Source: Haloplanus salinarum (lineage in GTDB: Archaea; Halobacteriota; Halobacteria; Halobacteriales; Haloferacaceae). From it: a stretch of 64,000 bases of DNA. This document shows, in pieces, positions 34,600 through 42,605 of the stretch; positions within the stretch are counted from its first letter, which is position 1; each line of letters starts with the position of its first letter. The translations under genes and the position numbers were made by a program. The notes beneath the pieces were generated by a model. The model was not told the DNA's origin. It saw nothing but the letters and a program-made list of their open reading frames with translations, and did no database searches. The stretch covers positions 3,106,987 to 3,170,986 of the forward strand of contig NZ_CP101823.1 in NCBI RefSeq assembly GCF_024498175.1. Direction: 5' to 3'.

Positions 34600-36132
34600 A
34601 TGCGCGAACCACCCCAGACTGACGAAGGCTGGTACGCACTCCACGACTTCCGTCGGATCGACTGGGCGGCGTGGCGCGACGCCCCGCAGCGAGAACAGGA
34701 CCGGGCCATCGAGGAGGGAATCGACTACTTCGAGCGCCACGAGGCGGTTGCCGACGCCGACGACGGCGTCTCGGCCGTCTTCTCCGCCCTCGGCCACAAG
34801 GCCGATCTGATGATCGTCCACCTGCGGCCGACGCTCGATGCCCTCTCGACGGCCGAACGGCGGTTCGATCGGACGGCCCTCGGCGCCTTCACCGAGCAGT
34901 CAACCTCCTACGTCTCAGTCACCGAGGTGAGCGGCTACGTCTCCGACGACTACTTCGCCGAGGACGAGGAGGAGGTCGACGCCGGCCTCCGTCGGTACAT
35001 CGAAGGGAAACTCGAACCCGACGTGCCGGACGACACGTACGCGAGTTTCTATCCCATGAGCCGCAAGCGCGGCGAGCAGGACAACTGGTACGACCTGCCC
35101 TTCGAGCGCCGCCGCGAGATGATGGAGGAACACGGCGAACACGGCCGTGAGTTCGGCGGTCGGGTGAAACAGATCGTCGCCTCGTCGGTCGGCCTCGACG
35201 ACTGGGAGTGGGGGGTCACTCTCTTCGCCGACGATCCGACCGACCTGAAGGATATCGTCTACGAGATGCGCTACGACGAGGCCAGCGCCCGCTACAGCGA
35301 GTTCGGCCCGTTCTACGTCGGCCGTCGGTTCCCACCCGAGGACCTGCCCGCGTTCCTCGCGGGCGAGGCGGTACCCACCGACGACGCCGGGGAGGGTCAC
35401 GACGAACACGCTCATGGCGACGCCGATGGGCACGCTCACGGCGACGACGAACACGCACACGACGGCCACGCTCACGGCGACGACGAACACGCCCACGACG
35501 GCCACGCTCACGGCGACGACGAACACGCACACGACGGCGACGCGGACGAGGACGACATCCGCGGCGAACTCGCCGATCTGGACATCTACGCCGGCAAGCC
35601 CCACGGCGAGGACGTGTACGCGACGGTGCTCTACTCCGAGGCCGACGCCGACGAGCTGTTCGAGGAGGTCGACGGCCTCCGGTCGAACTTCGACCACTAC
35701 GACACGCACGTCAAGACGGCGGTGTACGACGCCCTCGAACGCGACCGGCGGGCGGTCGTGAGCATCTGGGACACCGCGAGCGCGGCCGACACGGCCGCTG
35801 GCTTCCTGTCGGAACTGCCGGACGTCGTCAGCCGCGCCGGCGAGGAGTCCGGCTTCGGCACCATGGGAATGTTCTACACGGTCAAGCCGGAACACCGGAC
35901 GGACTTCGTCGAGAAGTTCGAGACGGTCGGCGACCTGCTGAACGAGATGGCTGGACACGGCGAGACGGATCTGATGATCAACCGCGAGGACGAGAACGAC
36001 ATGTTCATCGCCAGCCAGTGGCGCTCGAAGGACGACGCCATGGACTTCTTCCGCTCCGACGAGTTCGCCGACACCGTCTCCTGGGGGCGTGACGTGCTCG
36101 CCGACCGGCCGCGACACGTCTTCCTGGCCTGA
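34600..36132 (+). CDS. pitA: PitA-type fusion: chlorite dismutase-like/ABM domains joined by a His-rich linker
   Basis: A 510-aa protein. Residues about 1-265 are a Cld/coproheme-decarboxylase domain with FYPMSRKRGEQDNWYDLPF (Tyr151), EEHGEHGREFGGRVKQ (proximal His178), and VTLFADDPTDLKDIVYEMRYDEASARYSEFGPFYVG. In Staphylococcus HemQ these correspond to Tyr145 and His172 with identical 27-residue spacing. Residues about 265-325 are a linker of tandem HAHGDDEHAHDG repeats. Residues about 325-510 form an ABM-like ferredoxin fold. Haloferax PitA has this architecture. A role in the coproheme route to heme is a fair inference. The ATG at 34600 is the first in frame. Confidence 0.93.
   Translation: MREPPQTDEGWYALHDFRRIDWAAWRDAPQREQDRAIEEGIDYFERHEAVADADDGVSAVFSALGHKADLMIVHLRPTLDALSTAERRFDRTALGAFTEQSTSYVSVTEVSGYVSDDYFAEDEEEVDAGLRRYIEGKLEPDVPDDTYASFYPMSRKRGEQDNWYDLPFERRREMMEEHGEHGREFGGRVKQIVASSVGLDDWEWGVTLFADDPTDLKDIVYEMRYDEASARYSEFGPFYVGRRFPPEDLPAFLAGEAVPTDDAGEGHDEHAHGDADGHAHGDDEHAHDGHAHGDDEHAHDGHAHGDDEHAHDGDADEDDIRGELADLDIYAGKPHGEDVYATVLYSEADADELFEEVDGLRSNFDHYDTHVKTAVYDALERDRRAVVSIWDTASAADTAAGFLSELPDVVSRAGEESGFGTMGMFYTVKPEHRTDFVEKFETVGDLLNEMAGHGETDLMINREDENDMFIASQWRSKDDAMDFFRSDEFADTVSWGRDVLADRPRHVFLA
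35431..35538 (+). repeat. Three tandem 36-bp units encoding the His-rich linker of PitA
   Basis: Units are 35431-35466, 35467-35502 and 35503-35538. Each encodes 12 residues (HAHGDDEHAHDG, residues 278-313). Copies differ by only a few bases, so copy number may vary between strains. Confidence 0.9.
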
Positions 36133-36225
36133 TCCCGTCGGCTGTCGTCCGCCCGTCGCCCGCCGGTTCCCGCCCGGCGTGCACACCCGAACCCCTTTGG
36201 GTACCCCCGACTTATCGGGCCTGCA

Positions 36226-37125
36226 ATGACGAAGCGACACGTCTCGCTGCCCGTGGAGGCCGACGCCGGGGTCGCGGAGTTCATCGACCACGTGGACGAG
36301 CGACTCGCCTCCGACGAGGACACGTGCAACGTCGTACAGGACGTGTTGATCGACCTCTTCGGGGACCGCGAGGCGTACGAGCGGTGGAACGATGGCGGCG
36401 ACGTCTCGCCCGCCGAGCGCGTCCGCCTGCAGGGGTACGATCCCTGTAACGCCACGCTCGAAAGCGAGTACTACGCCGAGAAAGACGAGGATCGGTTCCA
36501 GGAGTCGAAGTACCTCCAGTGGCTCTGGCGGCAGTTCGACGCCACGCCGATGGCCGACAACGTGGAGTTTGCCCTCCGCTTTCGGGCGATGCTGGCCGAT
36601 CACCTCTTCGAGGAGTGTGGCGACGACTGCCGCTTTTTCAAGGGTATCTCCTTCACCTACGGGCACAACATCTCCGTCGGCGACAACGTGGTCGTCCACG
36701 ACGACGTCCACCTCGACGACCGGGGGCAGTTGACGGTCGGCGACCGCGTCTCCATCTCGGACGGCGTCCACGTCTACAGCCACGACCACGATATCGTCGA
36801 CCAGACCGAGGTCCGGAACTACCACACGATCATCGAGGACGACGCCCGCGTCACCTACGACGCCATGGTCAGCGCCGGCTCCCGCGTCGGCGAGAACGCC
36901 GTCGTCGGCGCCCGCGCGGTGGTCCAGGGCGACGTGCCCGACCACCACATCGCGGTCGGTATGCCGGCAAAGAGCGTCCGCATCAAGCCCGGCTGGGAGG
37001 ACAGTGCGGACCCGCTCGAAGCCGGCGGCGAGAACCGACAGGAGTCCCGTCGCATCGAGTACGACCTCCCCGACGACCTCGACGTCTTCGACGAGTTCCA
37101 GCGGAACCTCGACCCCTCGACGTAG
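36226..37125 (+). CDS. Left-handed beta-helix acyltransferase
   Basis: A 299-aa protein. The first 110 residues are helical and unassigned (MTKRHVSLPVEADAGVAEFI). From about residue 140 it shows hexapeptide-repeat turns: GISFTYGHNISVGDNVVVHDDVHLDD, GDRVSISDGVHVYSHDHD and a C-terminal GARAVVQGDVPDHHIAVGMPAKSVR, as in maltose/xenobiotic acetyltransferases. The HDHD segment in VYSHDHDI is the probable catalytic region. Substrate unknown. It precedes the sugar dehydrogenase gene by 30 nt. Confidence 0.87.
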   Translation: MTKRHVSLPVEADAGVAEFIDHVDERLASDEDTCNVVQDVLIDLFGDREAYERWNDGGDVSPAERVRLQGYDPCNATLESEYYAEKDEDRFQESKYLQWLWRQFDATPMADNVEFALRFRAMLADHLFEECGDDCRFFKGISFTYGHNISVGDNVVVHDDVHLDDRGQLTVGDRVSISDGVHVYSHDHDIVDQTEVRNYHTIIEDDARVTYDAMVSAGSRVGENAVVGARAVVQGDVPDHHIAVGMPAKSVRIKPGWEDSADPLEAGGENRQESRRIEYDLPDDLDVFDEFQRNLDPST

Positions 37126-37135
37126 GCTTTTACGG
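37126..37135 (+). promoter_or_regulatory. TATA-like element before the sugar dehydrogenase gene
   Basis: GCTTTTACGG is centred about 25 nt before the ATG at 37156, so that gene may have its own leaderless transcript besides read-through from the acyltransferase gene. Confidence 0.4.
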
Positions 37136-37155
37136 ATCGAGCCCTCAGAGCCGGT

Positions 37156-38280
37156 ATGCACCGACGACGCTACCTGGCGGCCCTCGGGGCCGCGGCAGCG
37201 GTCGGCGGGTGTGCCGGCCGCCCGCGGTCGGACGGGACGGCCGCGGACACCGCGTCCCCCGACCCCGACCCCGACGGCGGCGGGACCGTCGACGGCGGTG
37301 ACGACCCCGACGTCGCCGTCGAGACGCTCGCGACGGACCTCGAAGTCCCGTGGGGCGCCGCCTACCGCGACGGCGACCTCTATCTCACCGAGCGCCCCGG
37401 TCGGATCGTCCGCCTCGCCGACGGCGTGGAGCCGGTCGTCGCGGACGTCCCGGTGAAGGCCGTCGGCGAGGGCGGCCTACTCGGCCTCGCCTTCCACCCC
37501 GACGAGCCGTACGCCTACACCCACCAGACCTACGAACCCACGGGGGGCGGGACGGCCAACCGACTGGTGCGACACGACCTGACCGACGGCTGGGCGTCCG
37601 AGCCACTGCTCACGGGGATCCCCGGCGCGCACATCCACGACGGCGGCCGGCTCCTCGTCCACGACGACGCGCTGTACGTGACCTGTGGCGACGCCGCGAG
37701 CGAGGATCGGGGCCAGGACCCCGACGTCCTCGCGGGCTCGGTCCTCCGGGTCACGCTCGACGGCGACCCCCACCCCGACAACCCCTCCGGCTCCCCGGTG
37801 TTCAGTTACGGCCACCGTAACCCCCAGGGGCTCGTCGTCCGCGACGGCGCGGTGTACAGCACCGAACACGGCCCGCAGGTCGGCGACGAGATCAACGTCC
37901 TGACTGCGGGCGAGAACTACGGCTGGCCCGAGGTGACGGGGCCGAGCGACGACGACCGCTTTACCGATCCGGTCACGAGTTACACGCCGACCATCGCGCC
38001 GGCCAGCGCGGCGGTCTACGACGGCCCCATCGAGGCCTGGCGGGGCGATTTCTTCTTCGGGACGCTCGTGGCCGAACACCTCCACCGCGTCCGGTTCGAC
38101 GGGGGCGGCACCGACCCCGGCGTCGCCGCCGAGGAGCGCCTTTTCGAGGGCGAGTTCGGGCGTATCCGGACGGTGTTCACCGGCCCCGAGGGCCACCTCC
38201 ACGCCGTGACGAGCAACCGCGACGGACGGGGGTCGCCCGCCGCGACCGACGACCGGGTCCTCCGTTTCGTCCCCGCCTGA
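37156..38280 (+). CDS. PQQ-dependent aldose sugar dehydrogenase, Tat lipoprotein
   Basis: A 374-aa exported enzyme. The N-terminus MHRRRYLAALGAAAAVGGC has the twin arginines RRRY and a lipobox ending at Cys19, so it is a Tat-exported lipoprotein. A Gly/Asp-rich spacer follows, then a six-bladed beta propeller: GLLGLAFHPDEPYAYTHQTY, LVHDDALYVTCGDA, FSYGHRNPQGLVVRDGAVYSTEHGPQVGDEINV and YGWPEVTG. These match the soluble aldose (glucose) dehydrogenase family, which oxidises aldoses outside the membrane. The stop codon is directly followed by the ATG of the next gene. Confidence 0.92.
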   Translation: MHRRRYLAALGAAAAVGGCAGRPRSDGTAADTASPDPDPDGGGTVDGGDDPDVAVETLATDLEVPWGAAYRDGDLYLTERPGRIVRLADGVEPVVADVPVKAVGEGGLLGLAFHPDEPYAYTHQTYEPTGGGTANRLVRHDLTDGWASEPLLTGIPGAHIHDGGRLLVHDDALYVTCGDAASEDRGQDPDVLAGSVLRVTLDGDPHPDNPSGSPVFSYGHRNPQGLVVRDGAVYSTEHGPQVGDEINVLTAGENYGWPEVTGPSDDDRFTDPVTSYTPTIAPASAAVYDGPIEAWRGDFFFGTLVAEHLHRVRFDGGGTDPGVAAEERLFEGEFGRIRTVFTGPEGHLHAVTSNRDGRGSPAATDDRVLRFVPA

Positions 38281-39000
38281 ATGCCCCGGGCCGTCGCCAT
38301 CAACGTCGGCGCCAACACCACGCTCCCGGGGTTCCGGGGGCCGATCCGCCCCGACCGCCGGTTCGCGTACGTCCCCATCCCGGAGCGGGAGCCGACGGCC
38401 GACCCCGTGCCGACGTACGGCGACCTCGCGTTCCCCCTCGACGTGGACGTCTCGGCCGTCGCCGATCGCCGGGTCCACCTCGATCCGGAGTTCGCGGGCC
38501 TGTACGGGTCGACCGCGTACACCTACGGCGACGAACACGGCGTGAAGGCCGGTCCGCTCTCCGCGCTCGAACCCGGCGATTCGCTGCTGTTCTACGCGAC
38601 GCTCTCCCTGCGCGGCGACCCGGACGCGGCGCCGGACCTGCCCCCGGAGTGGGGCGCCTACCTGATCGGCGAGTTTCGCGTCGCCCGCGCGGTGACCGGC
38701 GAGACGTATCGGACCCTCGATCCCGCCGAGCGCGAGCGGTTCGCCAGCAACGCCCACTGCAAGCGCGCCGACTTCGACGCGAAGGTGCTCGTCGCCGGCG
38801 GCGAGGGCTCCCGCCTGTTCGACCGCGCGGTGCCGCTGAGCGCGTCCGAGGGCGGCGCGACGGCCGGCCCCCTCGTCACCGACCTCTCGGCGGATTCGGG
38901 GAAGGGTCCGTGGTGGCGGCGCGTCCTCCGGTACGACGCCGACGCGACCGAGCGCCTGCGGGCCGCCGTCGACGACGCGCAGCCGTATCGTAGCGTTTGA
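38281..39000 (+). CDS. Nmad3-like putative nucleotide-modification protein
   Basis: A 239-aa protein resembling Nmad3 (nucleotide modification associated domain 3), a family found by comparative genomics near DNA-modification genes. The N-terminal signature AINVGANTTLPGFRGPI is followed by FAYVPIPE and a middle segment SLLFYATLSLRGD. The C-terminal half includes NAHCKRADFDAKVLVAGG and LSADSGKGPWWRRVLR. Catalytic function is unproven. It starts at the base after the stop of the sugar dehydrogenase gene, so the two are co-transcribed, but no functional link is evident. Confidence 0.6.
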   Translation: MPRAVAINVGANTTLPGFRGPIRPDRRFAYVPIPEREPTADPVPTYGDLAFPLDVDVSAVADRRVHLDPEFAGLYGSTAYTYGDEHGVKAGPLSALEPGDSLLFYATLSLRGDPDAAPDLPPEWGAYLIGEFRVARAVTGETYRTLDPAERERFASNAHCKRADFDAKVLVAGGEGSRLFDRAVPLSASEGGATAGPLVTDLSADSGKGPWWRRVLRYDADATERLRAAVDDAQPYRSV

Positions 39001-39065
39001 AACTGTTTGCATATCCGATCGCCGGACTGCGTACGATCGGGTGTGCGATGATTTTCAAACTATAG

Positions 39066-40172
39066 CTACCGCCCGCGCAGGCGGTCGATCCGGTCGCCGA
39101 GGGCGACGGTGGCCGACAGCGGGTTGGGGACGCGACGCCGCGTCGGCTCCATCCCGTGGACCGCGGCGTAACGGTCGAGCGCGTCGGCGACGGCGTCGGC
39201 CCCGACCCGCGCCGCGGCGTGGTCGTCGGCCGCCCGCACGGCCCGGCGGCAGGCCCAGAACCCGGCGACGAGGGCGAGGACCGCGACGCCGAGGAGGGCC
39301 CACCGCGGCCCCCACCCGGCCACCGACGCCACGAGGGGAGCCCCGGCGGCGACGACGCTCGCCACCCGGAGGGGCTGGACCCGGGTCCCTATCTGCCCCG
39401 CCTGCACCGCCAGCAGCGCCGCGGCCGTCCCGTCGTCGAACCGATCCAGGAACGTGCTCGTGACGAACAGCCGCCGGTAGCCCGGCGGCCCCCGGACGTG
39501 AACCGTCGCCGTCTCCTCGTCGTCGGTGTCGAGCACCAGCGTGTCCCGGACGTCGAGGGCCGCCCGCTCGCGGAGGGTTTCGAGACGGTCGCGGGTCGCC
39601 CCCGTCGGCGGCGTGGTCGAACGGACCGCGGCGACGATCCAGGGTGCCCCGCCGAACAGCCCCGCGACGAGGAGGGCGAGCACGCCCGTCAGTCCGAGCG
39701 GCGACGCGGTGCCCGTGAGGTGAAGCGGCGCGAGAGCGATGGCGACGACGACGCTCACGCCGCCGACGTAGCGGGCCATCCGGACGAGCGCCCGCCCGGT
39801 CGACAGGTCGATGTCCCGGACCGCCCGGACACCCCGGATCGTCGGCGCGTACGCCGCCAGGCCGACGACGCCGGCCCCGAGGAGTCCCGCGAGGTCGGCG
39901 AGAACGGCCGCCGCGACGCCCCCGGTGTCGCCGAGGACCGTCGTCGCCACGGCGTCCCCCAGACTCAGCAGCGACAGGAGGCCGTACGCGAGCAGCGCGA
40001 ACGGGAGCAGGACGCCGACGTAGAGGAGTCGGTACTTGCCGACCGGGTTCGAGAGGCGCCGGGCGACGGCGCTACCGACGGCGCCGACGACGATTCCGAG
40101 GACGATCAGGACGGCGAGGATAGCCAGTGGCGGCGCGAGCGAGGGCGTGGACTGGAGGGCGACGGCGAACAC
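39066..40172 (-). CDS. M48 peptidase-like membrane protein lacking the HExxH motif
   Basis: A 368-aa membrane protein with about five N-terminal hydrophobic segments (about 10-165) and a soluble domain. The segment YRRLFVTSTFLDRFDDGTAAALLAVQAGQIGTRV aligns in pattern with the core of M48 peptidases (…DEL.AVLAHEIGH…), but the two histidines and glutamate are replaced: AVQAGQI stands where HExxH should be. It is therefore probably a pseudoprotease. A GTG at 40172 (MFAVALQSTPSLAPPLAI) is the best start; the upstream extension is Pro/Arg-rich. Two hydrophobic helices near residue 300 follow. Confidence 0.7.
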   Translation of the reverse strand: MFAVALQSTPSLAPPLAILAVLIVLGIVVGAVGSAVARRLSNPVGKYRLLYVGVLLPFALLAYGLLSLLSLGDAVATTVLGDTGGVAAAVLADLAGLLGAGVVGLAAYAPTIRGVRAVRDIDLSTGRALVRMARYVGGVSVVVAIALAPLHLTGTASPLGLTGVLALLVAGLFGGAPWIVAAVRSTTPPTGATRDRLETLRERAALDVRDTLVLDTDDEETATVHVRGPPGYRRLFVTSTFLDRFDDGTAAALLAVQAGQIGTRVQPLRVASVVAAGAPLVASVAGWGPRWALLGVAVLALVAGFWACRRAVRAADDHAAARVGADAVADALDRYAAVHGMEPTRRRVPNPLSATVALGDRIDRLRGR

Positions 40173-40396
40173 GGACGGTGGTGGGTAATGACGACACAAA
40201 AATCGTGGCGCCGGGGTTCCGGGGCCGCGACGGGTCGGCGTCGTTCGTGGGTACCGTTCGAGCGGAAAAGTGTCCGGAACGAGGCTTGCGGGCTTTCGGG
40301 TAGGCGTCGAACCGGAGCGATGATCTTGGTGATGATTCGACAAGCGGTGGCACGAGGGCCGAGAGCCGACCGGGGGAAGGCTCGACGGCTTTCGTC

Positions 40397-40419
40397 GCCA
40401 GAATCCACCGGATTCTGGC
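40397..40419. repeat. Ten-bp-arm palindrome with a 3-nt loop
   Basis: Arms GCCAGAATCC and GGATTCTGGC flank ACC. It is a perfect inverted repeat located in gene-free DNA; a terminator, protein site or repeat fragment are all possible. Confidence 0.6.
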
Positions 40420-40450
40420 TGGACGGCAGAAACCCCCGATCTCTGGCGGT

Positions 40451-40481
40451 GGTCGAGCTTTTAGAAGCGAGCGAAGCGAGC
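40451..40481 (+). repeat. Dispersed haloarchaeal repeat (TCGAGCTTTT type)
   Basis: The element contains GGTCGAGCTTTTAGAAGCGA followed by GCGAAGCGAGC. The motif at 34389-34407 on the opposite strand has the same TCGAGCTTTTGTGAGCGAG core, so these are two members of one family. Confidence 0.5.
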
Positions 40482-40495
40482 CAGTACAGGGTCGT

Positions 40496-40511
40496 AGTGC
40501 GCCGTCCGGGA
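40496..40511 (-). repeat. Sixteen-bp copy of the tRNA-Gly 3' end
   Basis: This 16-bp segment (AGTGCGCCGTCCGGGA) is identical to 40562-40577, the 3' acceptor and T-arm end of the tRNA-Gly gene, 66 nt away. It resembles an attachment-site copy or a local duplication. Confidence 0.7.
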
Positions 40512-40546
40512 GTGCCGTGAGCGGAGCGAACGGCACGTCGGACGGC
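40501..40546. terminator. Two-part stem-loop downstream of tRNA-Gly
   Basis: Outer arms GCCGTCCG (40501-40508) and CGGACGGC (40539-40546) enclose inner arms GTGCCGT (40512-40518) and ACGGCAC (40530-40536). The loop is GAGCGGAGCGA. It lies just past the 3' end of the tRNA, so it could end its transcript, or be a mobile repeat. The call as terminator is tentative. Confidence 0.45.
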
Positions 40547-40563
40547 AAGCGACCGCGAGGGAG

Positions 40564-40634
40564 TGCGCCGTCCGGGAATTGAACCCGGGCTAGTGGCTTG
40601 GGAAGCCACTGTCCTACCACTGGACCAACGGCGC
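40564..40634 (-). tRNA. tRNA-Gly (anticodon CCC)
   Basis: A 71-nt cloverleaf on the minus strand. The acceptor stem pairs GCGCCGT with ACGGCGC. The D arm is GTCC..GGAC. The anticodon arm GTGGC-TTCCCAA-GCCAC gives anticodon CCC (reads GGG). The T arm is CCGGG-TTCAATT-CCCGG. CCA is not encoded and there is no intron. A 16-bp copy of its 3' end lies downstream. Confidence 0.95.
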
Positions 40635-40700
40635 TTGCCTTCGACAACTCTCGGCGCGCTATCACGCCGCGCCTCGCGGGTTGTCCTAAGACCTGACGCT

Positions 40701-40710
40701 GACTTAAACC
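40701..40710 (-). promoter_or_regulatory. Possible TATA box for tRNA-Gly
   Basis: GGTTTAAGTC (minus strand) is the only A/T-rich block upstream of the tRNA, 67-76 nt from its 5' end. That would give a 5' leader of about 40 nt removed by RNase P. Confidence 0.3.
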
Positions 40711-40779
40711 CCACGCAACCGTCACCCTCGCGGTCGGGGACCGCTCGGATTGCCGGCTGATCGGCGGCCGTGCCCGTCG

Positions 40780-42063
40780 CTACGGTGAGGCGGAAGTCAC
40801 GGCTCCGCACGTCTCACTCCGTGCCGCGATGTCGGGGGCCTCCCCGACGGGGTGAGCGGAGGCCGAGCGTGATCGTTGCTCGCCGTTCTCCCGTCCCGTT
40901 CCCCAGTACGATTTCGGCGGCGCAAATCCGTCATCGAGGTCCTGCTTCGTCCCGCTTCCGAGATATTCCCCACCCGTGCCGAGCCAGCCCGTGCCGGGAT
41001 GTGCGTTCCCGTTCACCCGCCCCGCGGTGTTGTGCAACAACTCGTGGGTCGTCACCGCGACACGGAAGGTCACGGAACCGTTGTACGACGGGTTCCGCGT
41101 CGAATCGACGACGGAAACGAACCCCGGCGTGTCTCCGTACCCCGCGACCGACTCGCTGGTGACCGTTCCGACCGCAACGAGGTGATATCGGCAGTGGCCT
41201 CCTCCCATCCCCTCGTGGGTGTAGTATTCCTCTCTCACGGACCGGATGTTTCGGTCGGCCGTGATCGGGTTCTCGACGCGTCCTTGGTTCGGCCATCGGT
41301 CGACGAAGTGCAGTTCGATCCCCGTCTCGCCGCTGGGGTTCGTGACGGGCATCTCGTCCCACACGCGCCGTAGTTGCGCCTTCTCCTCGTCGGTGAACCG
41401 TTCGGCGCCCGGTTCGTAGATCGGTTGGATATAGAGATCCTTGCGGTCGGGATCGGCATCGGGGAGCGGTGTCCCATCCGGTGTCGACCCCCGCCGTTCC
41501 CAGGCATCCGGGAGGCGGTCGCCGTCGTTGTCGGTGCCGGACGGCCGCGAACACTGTCCGTCCACGCTCCGCATGCTCGCCGGCCCGAGCGTATCTCCTT
41601 CCACGGCGGCGTCGAGCGACGAGGACATCCCGGCTTCCTGTAAGTCGCTTGCGGTCCCCGCAGCCCCCGAATCGCTCTCCCACATCGACGTGGTCCCCCC
41701 GAGAACGGCCAACGACGTCCCGAACGCGACCGCCAGCATGCACACGCCCGCGACGACGCCCACGATCAGCAGTGACGACGACCCGCTTTTCGAGTTCAGT
41801 CGGCTCCCCCATTTGAGTGATAGATAGCCGAGTTTCGCAACGAGCCACAGACCGCCGAGGAGCCCCAGGACGACGAACAGGACGACGAAGACGGGTCGGC
41901 TCCCCCGTGGGAGGCCTTCGAACGCCGTGACGACCCCGTTCCGTAGCTCCGGGACTGGACCGACCAGACCGAACCGTCGAGCGACGACGTAGCCACCGCT
42001 CACGAGAACCAGTAGCAACGAGCCCCCCGACGAATCATATCTCGATTTGGATATGTTCGCCAC
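40780..42063 (-). CDS. Membrane-anchored putative zinc metalloprotease
   Basis: A 427-aa protein. Three N-terminal hydrophobic segments (about 13-30, 55-80 and 100-125) anchor it, with the rest outside or inside the membrane. A calcium-type loop DNDGDRLPDAWERRG lies near residue 178. The candidate zinc motif is VAVTTHELLHNTAGRV (HELLH near 337-341), followed by His-rich and Gly-rich segments (NAHPGTGWLG). It looks like an uncharacterised metalloprotease. Codon use is less G/C-biased (Ser/Asn/Lys-rich, AT-richer) than its neighbours. It sits next to tRNA-Gly with an att-like duplication, consistent with acquired DNA. Confidence 0.75.
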   Translation of the reverse strand: MANISKSRYDSSGGSLLLVLVSGGYVVARRFGLVGPVPELRNGVVTAFEGLPRGSRPVFVVLFVVLGLLGGLWLVAKLGYLSLKWGSRLNSKSGSSSLLIVGVVAGVCMLAVAFGTSLAVLGGTTSMWESDSGAAGTASDLQEAGMSSSLDAAVEGDTLGPASMRSVDGQCSRPSGTDNDGDRLPDAWERRGSTPDGTPLPDADPDRKDLYIQPIYEPGAERFTDEEKAQLRRVWDEMPVTNPSGETGIELHFVDRWPNQGRVENPITADRNIRSVREEYYTHEGMGGGHCRYHLVAVGTVTSESVAGYGDTPGFVSVVDSTRNPSYNGSVTFRVAVTTHELLHNTAGRVNGNAHPGTGWLGTGGEYLGSGTKQDLDDGFAPPKSYWGTGRENGEQRSRSASAHPVGEAPDIAARSETCGAVTSASP

Positions 42064-42242
42064 ATAACTGTTGTGTGGCCGCTATCAATGCTGACTCTCG
42101 GACCGGTTCGGACGCACAACCACTGGGTTTTCGAACGCGCTACATTTTGACAACGTCACACACGTTTGATATGGGGCCGCCGCCGCGTCGGGTTTCGCCG
42201 AACGAACCCTTTTGCCACCGCGTGCCGTAGGTTAGGGTCGCC

Positions 42243-42500
42243 ATGACGGGGTCACAGTCCTACGAGGTGTTCCTGACAGCGGCGGCGAGCGAGGACTTCG
42301 GCGACGCGTCGGTCCGGGCGGAGTCGGTCCAGTTCTACGACTCGGGCGTCTGGGTCGACCACGCCGGCGGCCGGGATTTCTTCCCGTACCGCCGGGTCCT
42401 CCGGGTCAGCGAGCGGGACGCGTCCACGACGGGCGAGCGCCGGGACGCCGCGGGCGGATCCGCCGGCGCCGTCGACGACACCGAACTCGACGTGGAGTGA
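42243..42500 (+). CDS. Small acidic haloarchaeal protein, 85 aa
   Basis: Function unknown. The N-terminal half is strand-rich (SYEVFLTAAASEDFGD, VQFYDSGVWVDHAGG, FFPYRRVLRV), and the C-terminal tail is Asp/Gly-rich and disordered. The start ATG at 42243 begins MTGSQSYEVFLTAAA. It precedes nadE by about 100 nt on the same strand. Whether the two are co-transcribed is uncertain. Confidence 0.6.
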   Translation: MTGSQSYEVFLTAAASEDFGDASVRAESVQFYDSGVWVDHAGGRDFFPYRRVLRVSERDASTTGERRDAAGGSAGAVDDTELDVE

Positions 42501-42605
42501 GTCGAACTGCCGATCCAGTCGATTCGACCGCGCTGACGCGGACGAACGTCCACTACCTCCACGGCATGGGAGAGTATTTCAAACCGGAAGCCGTACGGAG
42601 ACGTG

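Larger units (their letters stand above)
40173..40563. other. Intergenic region with palindrome, dispersed repeat and stem-loop; no gene seen
   Basis: About 390 nt between the M48-like gene and tRNA-Gly. It holds a 10-bp-arm palindrome at 40397-40419, the TCGAGCTTTT-type repeat at 40451-40481, and a long two-part stem-loop at 40501-40546. The first part of that stem-loop includes a copy of the tRNA 3' end (40496-40511). No start codon followed by haloarchaeal-like coding sequence is present. Confidence 0.6.

Noticed and set aside
35399-35546. CRISPR-like array
   Set aside because: The 36-bp units are contiguous with no spacers and stay in frame within PitA; they are a protein linker repeat.
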